The notes beneath the pieces are model-generated. The model was given only the letters and a program-made list of their open reading frames with translations. It had not been told where the DNA came from and made no database searches. This document shows positions 34,401 to 46,017 of a stretch of 64,000 nt of DNA, in pieces. Location of the stretch: positions 43,518,450 through 43,582,449 of the forward strand of contig CM068545.1 of the NCBI GenBank assembly GCA_035048495.1, written 5' to 3'. The DNA comes from Euptelea pleiosperma (Eukaryota > Streptophyta > Magnoliopsida > Ranunculales > Eupteleaceae). A program made the translations under genes and the position numbers. The stretch's first letter is position 1, and every line of letters begins with the position of its first letter.

Positions 34401-34723
34401 ACTTTCTCTCTCTACCTAGATGTTCTCTCTCTTCTCTTTCTATCTGATTTAGTTTTATTGCTTTCTAGATTAATTATCTCATGTTTGAATTGTAAGTACA
34501 GTTGAATTCAAGAAATAAAGTTTATTTTGATTTAAGATCGATAAATTCCTGTTATTTTATGTTCCTTATCGCACTAATCCAACTAATCCTGAGTGCGGAT
34601 CGACATCCGACACAAGCCACTGTGCAAAATTGCCCATTTTACAGGTTAAATGTCTCGGATCAATTAAAAATGTGTTGATTCTAGGGTTTCCGTAACCAAC
34701 GACGCGGAAAAACCCTACTTTCA
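31437..34723 (+). repeat. Solo LTR (U3 version I) with target duplication agttc
   Basis: 3287 bp, TGATATTCGC...CTTTCA, flanked by agttc at 31432-31436 and 34724-34728. Homologous uninterrupted DNA near 58550 (D) confirms the site. It contains two TTC tracts, three family inverted repeats (33121-33146, 33311-33334, 33735-33759), the U3 hairpin near 32312-32362, the tRNA-like module near 31880-31955 and a CT-rich U5. Confidence 0.92.
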
Positions 34724-35554
34724 AGTTCCATGATCAAATAAAAGGGTAATGAGATCTCTCAACGAATATTGCTGGGCACGAAAAAATAGTGAGTCGTTTT
34801 GTGACTCAGAATTGTTGTATAACCCTCTAAATGATTAAAGGCTCGAAAGCTCACTGGGTTAGGTCTCCACAATTATTCTTCTAGGATTTCTAGAGATTCT
34901 AAACTTAGGATGACTCTGATGTTGAATGTATAAATTTGTGCTGAATCTGAATCTTCTCAGTTTTCAAATCCCCAGTAGTCATGCTTGAATTGACTCAAAG
35001 CTAACTTGAAACAAAAATTGACATCCTCAATACCGACTTAACAGGGATTTTCAGCTAATCAAAGTCAGGGTATGTGACATATTTTTGAAATTCTAGAAAA
35101 CTTTGAAAAACATCAGAAATCACCCAAAATCACAACTTCTTTTTTTATATTTATCAAAATAATTACATGAGTTTTGGTAAATACCCACCCCAACCAAAAT
35201 ACAGCACTGTCCTCGGTGCACATGACCGGGACATAAAATGATGAGAAATCAGTAATGATGATGCAAAGGTTCAGGGAGGATGTTACCAAGTCGGTAGAAA
35301 CTCGATAGTGTGTGGTACTTGATGATCTTCAGACTAAATGTATATGCATTTCCAAAGATATAACAGTAATAACAAATGCACGAGACTCATGTACTTTAGG
35401 AATACCTGAATTGCCTTTCCGAAAGTACTAAGTTTTACTTCTTCAACCAGACATGACGGGGGTATATCAACTACCCCCAACCAGGTTGAAACTCATGGAG
35501 ACTGAGTGAATCTACAATCTTTCCTATACCTAAGGTGAAACTAAGACAGTTATC

Positions 35555-35778
35555 CTATCCCTTGTTTAGGTAACCTGTGTAGAACAGGTGTTTCTTAGTA
35601 TAGACTGAGAGAAGGACATAAGTTCTCTAAGTAGACCCACAAAAATATTTCGTTCAGCAGGGAGTGATCGAAGCTTCTCAGTAAAGATTGAGAGGAGAGT
35701 AGTAGTGAGTTCTCTGACCGTGGTTGGCAGTGCCGCAAACTCATTGAGTTTAGCAGGAATGTATCTAAATGGAGTAGA
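35555..35778 (-). pseudogene. C-terminal fragment of the gag/protease-tail frame in E
   Basis: Corresponds to about the last 75 codons of the B protein and ends at the homologous stop (35555-35557). It includes the repeated T-E-K motif region but carries indels, and it is cut at 35778 by the C LTR. Confidence 0.7.
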
Positions 35779-36229
35779 TAATATTCACTCAAAAGTGTTT
35801 ATTTTAAGCAATTATCTTTTTAGCGTTATCACACTCTCCTACGTAAAATTGCCTTTTTTATCAACATTTCTACGTAAGAGTTTCTCTCATTGCGTAGAAC
35901 ACACTTTTCTAGTCAAAATGGTATATTCACATGCATTCATATGTATTTATTTGACCCACATGCGAAGCCGTTTTGTAGAATTCTCATTACACGATTTTTC
36001 TATCGCAAGAGCACTAATCGGACAATTTGGATGGAATGCGGGCCCACAATCAACTTACAATGCCTTTGATCAAAGCATGAAGAGTTAGTTGACTTAGACA
36101 AGAAGATGTAGGCCAAAGACGGAGAGAGCTGGAGAATCGAAAGAGTCGAGAGATGACTAAGCGAGAAGGAGAAACAAGCTCTCAAAAAAGAGATTAAGGA
36201 GATTAAAGCTTATCAACTAACATAAGAGG

Positions 36230-36302
36230 AGTGCTTGCTCAATTGGTAAAGCATACAGAAGACCAAGTCAAAAACTAGGGTTCAAGATCCTCTGCTAGCA
36301 CT
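36230..36302 (+). other. tRNA-like module in the LTR (not a functional tRNA gene)
   Basis: 73 bp. The ends AGTGCT and AGCACT pair as an acceptor stem would. A-box-like TTGCTCAATTGGTAAAGCA starts at 36236 and B-box-like GGGTTCAAGATCC lies near 36278-36290. No good anticodon stem forms. The same module, less tRNA-like, is in version I and II LTRs (for example about 31880-31955 and, on the minus strand, 56914-56975). Confidence 0.5.
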
Positions 36303-38034
36303 TTCTCTTAAATTTTATAATATTTTCTCTCTCCTCTCTCTACAACACTCATACTCTCTCCATTCCGAAATCACTCTATCATATGGCCTACCTCGGCCAG
36401 TTCGCACCGTCCGATGATCCATCCTATCATCACCATCCATCTATGTCATCCAATCGTCCACCCTATCATCAGATTATCCACGCTTCACCACTCACACTTT
36501 CCATTCCTCTCTTCATCGGACGGCCCTTGATGAACCTAGGCATTGGTCAACTTTATGAACCTAGGAAGATATTCTTTCTAAAAGAGAGATTTTGATCATT
36601 TCAAAAAAATAAAAAGAGATTTCCCAAAGTAATAAATAGATTCCATTTTGAGGTAAGGTACGTTTTCACAAAGGAATTTTTCATGGGAGGGATATTTATT
36701 CCTTTAATGGGATGATTGCCAAGATTCCCAACCGAAGGCATAAAGGTTGGAGTATTTTTTCCATGAAGGAGGCTGAGCGGGCAGCAACTTAAAAAAGGGA
36801 TGAGGATGCTAAATTTTCAAAACGGTTTTTAGAAGGAGAGGATAATCTTTTCTTAAAGAAACCCTACTCACCTTCCAAAGTGAGAAAATTGTATCTTGCA
36901 TGCTAATTGGGGGCCATTGATCTAAAAGCCTAGAGTTTTCCATGTTTTAGAAAGTGGGGAGGTCTCCCACTTCTCTCCTCTTCACAAACCCTAGCCGCCC
37001 CCATATATATTGGGCCATTCACGTTCTTTACCCCCCCCCCCCACGTTTTGGAACAAAGGAGATCTATTCTCTAAACACCCCCAAGCCGTTAGCCCATTTT
37101 CTTGACGTTTTCTCCATTGAGAAAACTAGCCACCACAACCACATTACCGCCCCCTACCTGCTACACCATTACCGCCCCCATTTCTTCCCCATTCTCTATC
37201 TCAAAGCCGTTACATCCACCAGCCCCTCCTCCATCACTACCACTGTGGGTCGCCTTCTCCTCCACCAAAGATCGCCGGTCTGCAACTCTCCACCGTCCTC
37301 TCATCTGCCATTCTTCTTCCAAAAAAAAAAAAAAAAAAAAGGAGAAGAAGAATAAAAGGAGGAGTAGGAGGGAAAACGGCCTCACCTGGTTCTCCAAGCT
37401 GGTGCACCTCCTCCATTAGTGCCACCCTAGACCAGCAGCAACTGACCTCCATCTTCCAACTGGCAAGCCATCAACCACTTCCACGCTGCTGCACACACCA
37501 TTTCTGGTGTTGCAAACAACAACTCCGCCTCTCTATCCACCTTGCAACAAGCACCACCACCCAGCACCTCCATCAATCGCATGCTGTCCTCTCCACCTTC
37601 ATCGCCGATGGTACACCCATGCTTCTCACGGGGCTGCATCTTCACAGGGTAGCAACTTCTCCAAAAGGTCTAACATGCTGGTTGCTGCACACCCTCATCA
37701 CTGCCCTTCTTCTTGACTGTTGTGCGCACATCCAATGGCCTACAACCTGCAACTCATCTTGCTGCCCTTCGCCTCCATAGTTCATGCCCCTTTCATGCAC
37801 TCCATACATCTCACAACTAGATGGATCGATTCATTGGCTGACACCTCTTCTGTAAGAATTTCAGGGTAAACCCCTCTCTCTTATCTCTACCATTTCTTTA
37901 TCATTTCTCTCTCTAACTCATCTCTCATTTTCTCTCTCTACTTCTTCCTCTCTCTAGGTTTTTTTATCTTTATTTTTTTAGTGCTCTCTAGATTAGTCAC
38001 TTTATTATTGTTTTTTTTATTAGAAGTTGTATCT

Positions 38035-40811
38035 TGAAAGTTGGGTTTTTCTGTGTCGTTGAATCTGAAACCCTAATTTCAACACATTTTTAATTATCCG
38101 AGACTTTAATCCTGCAAAATTAGACAATTCTTGCACAGTGGAAAGTCGGAGTCGTATCCGCACTCTGGATTAGTCAGATCAGTGCAATAAGGAACATAAA
38201 ATAACAGGAATTCATCGATCTTGAATCAAAATAAACTTTATTTCATGAATTCAAATGTAACTTACAACTCAAACATGAAACAATTAATCTAGAAAATAGT
38301 AAAATTGAATTAGAGAGAGAAAGATAAGAGAGATGAAAGCTAAGTAGAGAGAGAAAATATCAAAACCTAGAGAGAGAAATAAGAGACCTAGAGAGAGAAA
38401 CTAGTGTAAAGAGAGAGAAAGATGAAAGTAGAGAGAAATCTAATCCTAGAGAGAGGTCTAGAGAGAGAAAGGAAAGTAAAAGTAGAGAGAGAAAATGATG
38501 AGAGAGAAAGTGGAGATAATAGGGAGAGAAACTAAAGAGGAGAGAGACAAGCTTACCACCAACTTACTGTGATTTGGGAATGGCCGGCTGAACACGTGGC
38601 GAACTCGCCAGTGGGGAGAGAGGCAGAGGCGGTAATGGTGAGAAGGTTGGTTGCACCCCGGAGTACTAGGGAACTGGTGTTTCTGCCTGCAACATCGGCA
38701 GTGAGCAACAGGGCGTGGAGGAGAAGAATGGTCGATCTATGTGGGGGAATTGCAGGGGCTCTTGCAAGGATGCTAACGGTGGCTGGAGCCATGAAGAGGC
38801 GGAGCGTGCAACAGCAGGTGGACTGGTTCAGGCTGCTAGTTGTCACCCTTAGGAAGGAGGCAGTAGAGATGATGAGTTGCTGCCAATGCAGCCCGGAATG
38901 TGGTGTTGTGGGGCGATAGAAAATCAGGTAGAGTGGGACAGCAGGTAGGCGTTCACACTAGCAGCAAAAGGGCGCTGATACTTAGATGAAGAAAAAGAAC
39001 GTGGAGGAGGAGACCGAGGTGGAGATGCAGGGCAGTGGCTGGGGTGCAAGAGAGGAAGCGTAGAGGTAAGCTTCCTCTCCTCTTCCCTTCATATTTTTCT
39101 CTCTTTCTTCCTTTTTTTTGTTGTTGTTTCTCTTCTCTCAAAAGAAAGAAAATGGTTTGTAAGAGGAGAGATTGAGGGAGCTGTAGGGTGAAGGCGGACT
39201 GGTGCAGGCGTTGCTGATAGAGGCGGATTGGTGCAGGCGGATTGGTGCAGGCGGAGTGGTAGAGGCGGATTGGTCCAGGCGGAGTGGTGATGGTGCTAGC
39301 AGGGGGCGTCCTCCAATGGTGATGTTGACGGTGAAGAGGATAGCAGCAATGCTCTAGCAGGAGGCGGTGGAGATGAGATACGAGGTGTTCTCTTGCTACG
39401 AAACTATACGATGGTGGCTGTTGGAAGAACAGCCACCGTGTAGAATAGATGAGGTGGGTGGCGGCTTGGATTTTTGCAGCTTCAGTTTTAGAAGAAGAGA
39501 GGGTTGCAGGCGACCGTGCAAGAGGCGGAGCAAGGTGGAGATGAAAAGAAGAAGAAGAGAACAGCAAAAGAAGAAGGAGGAAGGACGGCTGGAGTTGCAG
39601 GTCTTCAACTCCGGCGAGATCAAGAAGGAAGAAGAAGAAGAAGAAGAAGAAGAAGAAAGGGAAGGAAGAAGAGAAGGAGAACGTGGGGGATGGTTTTGGG
39701 AAGAGAAAGGAGAAGAAAGGAGGGGGATTAAGGTTCCAAAGAACCCTTCTCCTTCCCCTTTAAAAGCTCCCTAGTTTCCATTAATGGAAATTAGGGAATT
39801 TTTGAAATAAAAAAATATTATTATTATTATTTTTTTTTAAAGTAAAACTCTACTTTTCTTTGGGGAATTTCCCCATTTAGTGGACCCCCGATTTTTTAAA
39901 ATTGAATTGAAATTATTTTGAAATTCACTGGGTCCACTAAATGGTCGGACAGCGGGTCGATGATGATGGGCCCGACTACTGGCCCACATGGAATGATGAT
40001 GTCCATCGTCTCACAAGATGATGTGACAGACAATCTGATGGCGATCGGATGGATGGTGACTTGATTGGGACCCAGATTGGTAGATCGACGGATCTAGAGA
40101 GATCCAACGGTCCGGTAGAAGATCCAACGGTCCGATTGAAGATCCAACGGTCAGAAAGCTAAGGGAGATGAGATAGAGCCAATGGGCAGGAGTTCTGGGG
40201 TTAGGTCAGTAGATTCGAGGACCAAGAGATGAAGAGAGAGAGAATAAGGAGAGATGAGAGAGAAAATATCAGAAAATGGAGATAAAAGTATTGGCAGAGG
40301 GTCTGGAACCCTGGTATTCACTGTGACCATCCTCACGCTTTTCTAGTATAGTAGACTATTATTCCTTGCTGACTTATGTGGCTTTAAACGCTTTGGTCCG
40401 TCTCTTGGTCATTGGCTCTCCTGCTCTCTTCGTTCTTTGGGTCGGCTTTTTGGTCCTCTTATTCAGCTCATATTTGGCCCATATCTTCTAGTCATAGCAT
40501 GTGGGCTCTTTAAGCTTTGATAATGAGCTTTCCTGATCAATGTGGGCTCGTAAGTCTCGAGAATTGTCTCATCGGGGTTTCCTGCGACAGAAGAAGCGCG
40601 TAATGAGACTTTATCAGAATGACTCAATGTCTAGACTTCCGAAAATGTGTTTAATGCATGCAAATATACCATTTCGTCCAGAAAAGTGTGTTCTACGCAA
40701 CAAAAGAGACTCTTACGTAGAAAAGTAGATAAATAGAGCATTTTAACGTAAGAGAGTGTGAACACGCTTAGAAGATAACAGTGGAAAATACGCACTTTTA
40801 AGCGAATATCA
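38035..40811 (-). repeat. Solo LTR (U3 version II) with target duplication tatct
   Basis: 2777 bp, flanked by tatct at 38030-38034 and 40812-40816. It lies inside the 5' LTR of C. It includes one inverted repeat (39589-39614, one mismatch), a GAA tract, the near-palindrome at about 39770, and 21-bp tandem units of 'gatccaacggtc' type at about 40095-40155. Confidence 0.92.
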
Positions 40812-41056
40812 TATCTCAACATTTTAGAGCACTTCAATCACCACTCTCACCCCTACATGGATTTTAGAGCAATTTCTGTAAAACAAATCCATCATTTCAT
40901 GTTCTTGTTTGTGCTAACTAACCCCGAGTGCGGATCGACATACTTTCCTTTATGCTAGAAACTCATATTTTGCAGGAAAAGTGAACCAGATTAATTACAA
41001 ATTGTGTTGGAATTAGGGTTTCTGATCCGACAACATAGAAAAACTCTACTTTCAAA

Positions 41057-41074
41057 TGGCGTCGCTGCCGCTCG
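41057..41074 (+). promoter_or_regulatory. Primer binding site of C
   Basis: TGGCGTCGCTGCCGCTCG begins two bases after the LTR end. It matches the site of B except for one C-to-T change. Confidence 0.8.
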
Positions 41075-42912
41075 GGTGTACGTGAGTGCGAAAAAGGACG
41101 TAAAGACAGAGTTGGAAAGTTGCCAAATCGGAAAGCTGCTCAATTTGGACAGCTCGACCTTTTCGGAAAACTTTCTATTTTTGATTTTTAGTTATTTTTA
41201 GCTACTTTTAAATTACTATTTTTAATGCCTCGGAAGGCCGAGTGCAAAGTTGTAATAATTTAGGAATTTTACTACTTTCCAAATAACTGCTAGATCTTGT
41301 TCTAGGGTTTTTTAGAAACCCTAAATTAAGTGAAAAATACCGAAAAAATCAAAATTCAAAAAAATTAGGGTTTTATATTCTGCAGATTTTTAGAAATTAC
41401 CAAGGATTTGCGATTTTTGGAAAGATTCCAAAATCTTGAAACTCTGCTAAATTAGGGTTTCCCCTCTTAGAAGTTTCCACTTTAGAAGAATTTCTATCTT
41501 TAAAAATCCTCCGAATTTGGAAAAGTCTGCAAAAGGAAATACCCAAAATCTAGCAGAATTTCAATTTTGGGAAATTTCTCAAAATTGTAAAGGATCTCGC
41601 AATCAAATCTTTCTTGAAAGATCTCCGCAGTTCGGAAAACTTTCCAATTTAGGTATTTTCCAATCTGGGAATTCCTAAATTTTAACCCATCTCGAATTTG
41701 AAAAATAATTAAAAAACTTGCCCAAATCCAGTGCTTGCTCTGTGAACCCTAAAAAGGCAAGGATCTTCCGAATAGAATCCCAAATACCTAGACCGTGCGA
41801 TCTAACTTTTCTATAGCATACGATCCCAATGTGGGTAGGGAGCGAAAGATCAAAGAGGTGGAGTCGGGCCCAAGCCCTTTTGGATACCCCTCCCTATTCC
41901 ACGGAGGCGACCCTGTGGCGTGGCCCACGAGAGGTAAGTCTCTATCCTCACCTTGAGTGTGATACAGAGCAATTTGGGTGAATCATTGCTGTTTGTCTAT
42001 TTATTTTTTAGCTCCAACTTACTCGACTTGCGTGGCGTGGCCGTTAATCAATCAACTCTAAGAGAGCAAACCTAGCTCCAAAATTGAAACTGGTGGGATT
42101 TCATCACCCACCTCATCATTCCAACTGATTTGATCCCAAGGCTCCATTTAATTAAAAAGAATCAAGAAGTAGAGCCAATTAGCCCGGTGTTCGAGTTAAA
42201 ATCCACACAAAGCAAACTCGCTTAACATCCAATCGAAGTAAGACCACGAGCGTGGGTCCCTATTTTCTAACACACCCATAGGTCCCTGCTACTCAAGTAC
42301 ACTGAGCTCAACGTGGCATCTTGGACTATTCGGCAGTTAGTTTTGTGTGGACTAGGAATACGCACCAACCCTAGCTGAACCTGAGGGAACACTCTTCTTA
42401 AACACTTGACCAATCCGATTAGTCTGGGACGTACTTAAGACAACCATTGTGCCGCACGTCTGTTTATGCTTCAGATTGCCTTGTTGTTGACAAGAGTTAG
42501 TACTAAAGGATTCGCTCCGAAGAGTGTAGCCTGGTGAGATCTCCTGAGTGGAAACAGTTAGTCCGACGGTTAAAAAATAAACTAGTGGTTCGCCCACTGT
42601 CATAATCTACTCTAGCCCCAAAACTAACAAGATAATTCCTAAAATATATCCTGATTGCTGAGAATAGGATTATCTATACTTGGTGTGCATCATATAGGAT
42701 AGTGTTCCCCTCTAGCAACTTTTTGCCAAGTCTAGAGCTCGCCTCTTCAGCGTATGCCCGTTTAGATTCGTCTGAACAAACGCTTGATTTGATCTGAGAA
42801 TCACGTACCTGTAGTGGATCCTCCACTGAATCCTTCCTCATCTCTTTCCCCACCCGCCTCTCCTAGTACTACTACCCTTGTAGTAATGGTAGTCGAATGA
42901 CCTCTTATCAAG
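41075..42912 (+). other. 5' leader of C
   Basis: Homologous to the leaders of B and D up to about 42720, with a separate stretch before the gag ATG. It contains the AT-rich block of short complementary motifs (about 41260-41760) and a candidate short intron. Confidence 0.8.
41934..42011 (+). other. Candidate 78-nt intron in the C leader
   Basis: Donor AG|GTAAGT at 41932-41939 and a T-rich acceptor tttattttttAG ending at 42011. D has the same arrangement at 62126-62050 (77 nt, minus strand, acceptor TTGTTTTCTAG). B keeps a duplicated donor but has lost the acceptor AG. The length is near the minimum for plant introns. Confidence 0.4.
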
Positions 42913-44438
42913 ATGTTCGCCCCTATCTCTGCTAATCCGCCCACCTACATTGTTCTTCCACCTACTACGACGGTGGAGTTTGAGATCAAGCCGCAAACGA
43001 TCCAAATGATGCCAACCTTTCGCAATCTCCTAAGAGAAGACCCATATTCCCATATTAGGGAATTCCAACATGTCATCCTACTTTTCAAGAACCAGAACCT
43101 TTATGATGACAATGTGCGTCTGCGAGTTTTCCCATTCTTGCTCAAAGACCGAGCCTCAGATTGGTTCTACTCCTTACCCGCTGATTCAATCAGCAGTTGG
43201 AAAGAGTTAGTGGGCAAATTCATGTCTAAATTCTACCCCATGACTCGGACCAACCAGATGAAACAACTCATCCAGGACTTCCGACAGAAGTCCGATGAGA
43301 AATTTTTTGAAGCATGGGATAGATTCCAGGACTATCTTACTAAGTGTCCCCACCATAGCATCGATAAGGGCAATCTTGTCTACATCTTCTACAAGGGGCT
43401 TACTGATGAGTCTCGGACCATGGTAGAGTCAATGTGCCAGGGAAAATTCCTACACTAAACTCCGACCGATGCATACAAATTCTTGGGAGAGTTAGGAGAA
43501 AACTCTCAACATTGGACGACTGACTCAGAGTTCAGTCGAACCACTTCGATCCAAAGGACCACCAAGGGACATGACGCTATAGCTGATACTGAGCTTCGAT
43601 CTGTCATTCAAGAGCTAAGCAAGTCAGTCTCGGCACTGGCTGTGTCAGTATAAAAGCCTACTCAACAATCTACTCCAGTCATGCATGTGGGACACGAGAG
43701 CCCTATGGAATCCTGCACCCTTTGTCTTCAACCCTCCCATACTACTAAGCATTGTCATTTGAATGAAGGATGGTCCACTCCTCTTCAGGAAGAAGTTTGT
43801 GCTTTCAGCACATATAAACCTCCCACTCAAAACTCGTATAGTCAATCTTATCATCCTGACATGAGAAACCACCCTAACTTCTCTTGGAGGCCTCAATCTA
43901 CTCAACCGCAAGCTCAACTCGAACATCAGCCTCAAGACTTGTATCCTCCTGGGTTTAATCAACCCACCAGGTAATTTAATCAGGGTCAGTACCAACAGAG
44001 TCAGTACCCATCTACTCAAAACCATCAGTTCCAATAGGGTCAATACTTTGGACAACCGAGCACATTTCGAAGTCAGCAAAGAGTCCCCTAAACCTTTCAG
44101 AACCAACAAATTGTCTCCACTACTTCTCCATCCTATAACTGTAATGCCCCAATGAGCTCTAGTCGAGAATTTGTGCCTCAGCTCACATTAGCTGCCCCCA
44201 ACAGTCGGTCCCCAAACCCGGTATTGTGGACCTTCTAGCTCAACTCATTACTCAATCTATGCAATGCCTAGAGCAACAACAACAATAATCCATGCTTTGT
44301 CTAGAGCAACATCTAGGTAACTTAGAAGATGAGAAATCTAAATGATCTTTCCCAGCCAACCCTAAAGGGCATGCCAAGGGGGCAGTGTATGAGATCGGTT
44401 CCCAATCTCAAAGCCAGACTGAGAACTGTTAGGGGGAG
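42913..44438 (+). pseudogene. gag: gag of element C
   Basis: The only gag start in the window: ATG at 42913, then a capsid region matching A. The frame is open to a CAA-to-TAA stop at 43456-43458. After another stop, a zinc knuckle (CTLCLQPSHTTKHC) is intact within 43681-43974. Further downstream there are several stops and at least one frameshift before pol. The N-terminal ~60 residues show what is missing from A. Confidence 0.9.
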
Positions 44439-46017
44439 GTGCAAGCTGTCACCACCCTACGGTCAGGAAAAACTGTGGACATGGGAGTCCAACCACCATT
44501 GGTGCCATCTCCAACACCCATCACTTGCACAGAGGAACCTAGTTCCAATTTTACCTCTGCACCAAATTTAGATGTCCCTGTGCAGAAATCTAAGGCTAAA
44601 GACAAATCCATTTGTCGAGTAATGCCTCCCTTCCCAGATAGACCTGTCCAAGATAAGCGGGATCAACAATTCTCAGAAATCTTAGACATCTTTAAAGACG
44701 TCCAGATCAATATCCCATTCCTTTCTACTATCAAGCAAATCCCCTCTTATGCCAAATTCCTCAAGGACTTGTGCACAGTCAAGCGGCGTACGCATGTACC
44801 CAAAGCTGCCTTCTTGGCTAAAAAAGCTACCGCATTCATTCAACGCAATAGCGTGATCAAACATAAGGATCCAGGTAGTCCAACTGTCCAATGCAAAATT
44901 AGAGACAGCTTTAGCTGCACTGCCTTGCTAGATTTAGGGGCTAGCGTCAACCTCATACCATTCTCAGTATATCAGCAGTTAAGACTGAAAGATATGAAGC
45001 CTACGAATGTCACCCTAAAATTGGCTGATCAGTCCATCAAGATTCCAAGAGGAATCATTGAAGATGTCCTAGTGAAAGTCACTGACTTTTATTATCTTGT
45101 GGACTTTATCATTCTTGACACAGAGCCGTGTCAAGATAACCGCATTCTAGTCATCTTAGGCCGCCCATTCCTTGCCACTGCGAATGCACACATCGGGTGT
45201 CGGGACGAAAACATGTCCATTGCTTTCGGTAACCTCAAAGCTAAGTCAATATCTTTCGTCTAATGCAACAGGATGCCGATCGCAATGTGGCCGATGAAAT
45301 GTGTGCCGTTGAGAGTCTAATCCCAAACTCCACGAAGATATTCTTAAATAGTGTCTGGCACACTTTGGGGCTGACTTTACAATAGAGTCAGCCATTTCTG
45401 ATCTCAACGATCTTTTGGAGACTACTCCACTAATAGATATCCCCGCTCCACTCATCGAGTTCGAGCCTCTGATAACCATGGCCAGAGAACCCATCCTACC
45501 TTTACCTATTGAGGTCAAACCTCTTCTATCCGTGTCTTCTGTGACACCTACTTCAACTCTATCTGCTCCAACATTGGAGCTCAAGCCTCTTCCTACAGAT
45601 CTTTCATTGTCTATCTTGGTCTTAAGGAAACCTACCCTGTCATTATGGCTTCCGCTTTGTCTCTGAGTGAACGTAAGAAACTTCTCGAGCTGCTCAATGA
45701 GCACAAATCTACGATAGGATGGACTATAGATGATATTCAAGGCATAGACCCCTCGGTGTGCCAACATCACATCTATCTCGAGGATGAATCCAAGACCTCT
45801 CGAGAACACCAGAGGCGGTTGGACCCCCATCTTAAAGAAAGTAGTCTGAGATGAGGTCCTTAAACTGTCAGATGCAGGTATAATCTACCCCATCTCGGAT
45901 AGCAAATGGGTGAGTCCTATTCATGTCGTACCTAAAAAGGCAGGCTTCACAGTAGTGGAAAATGAGAACAAGGAAATGGTCACCCAACACCTCAAGAAAG
46001 GGTGGAGAGTCTGCATT

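Larger units (their letters stand above)
30587..35778 (-). mobile_element. Element E: old remnant of the non-autonomous type
   Basis: Minus-strand 3' non-coding region of the family (30587-31436 and 34729-35554) running into the end of the gag/protease-tail frame (35555-35778). It lacks its LTR and the LTR-proximal ~600 bp. It is split by a solo LTR (31437-34723) and ended by the 5' LTR of element C. It is more diverged than B or D, consistent with being the oldest layer. Confidence 0.8.
35779..41054 (+). repeat. 5' LTR of C, diverged and interrupted
   Basis: LTR segments 35779-38034 and 40817-41054 total about 2.5 kb. The start has decayed to TAATATTCAC; the end CTACTTTCA is intact and is followed by aa and the primer site. 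Its middle is more diverged than other LTRs and carries the clearest tRNA-like module. GTAAG motifs precede the CT-rich U5 near 37850. Confidence 0.85.

Noticed and set aside
36230..36302. Functional tRNA gene
   Set aside because: No anticodon stem forms and the B box has an extra base; homologous LTR copies are even less tRNA-like.
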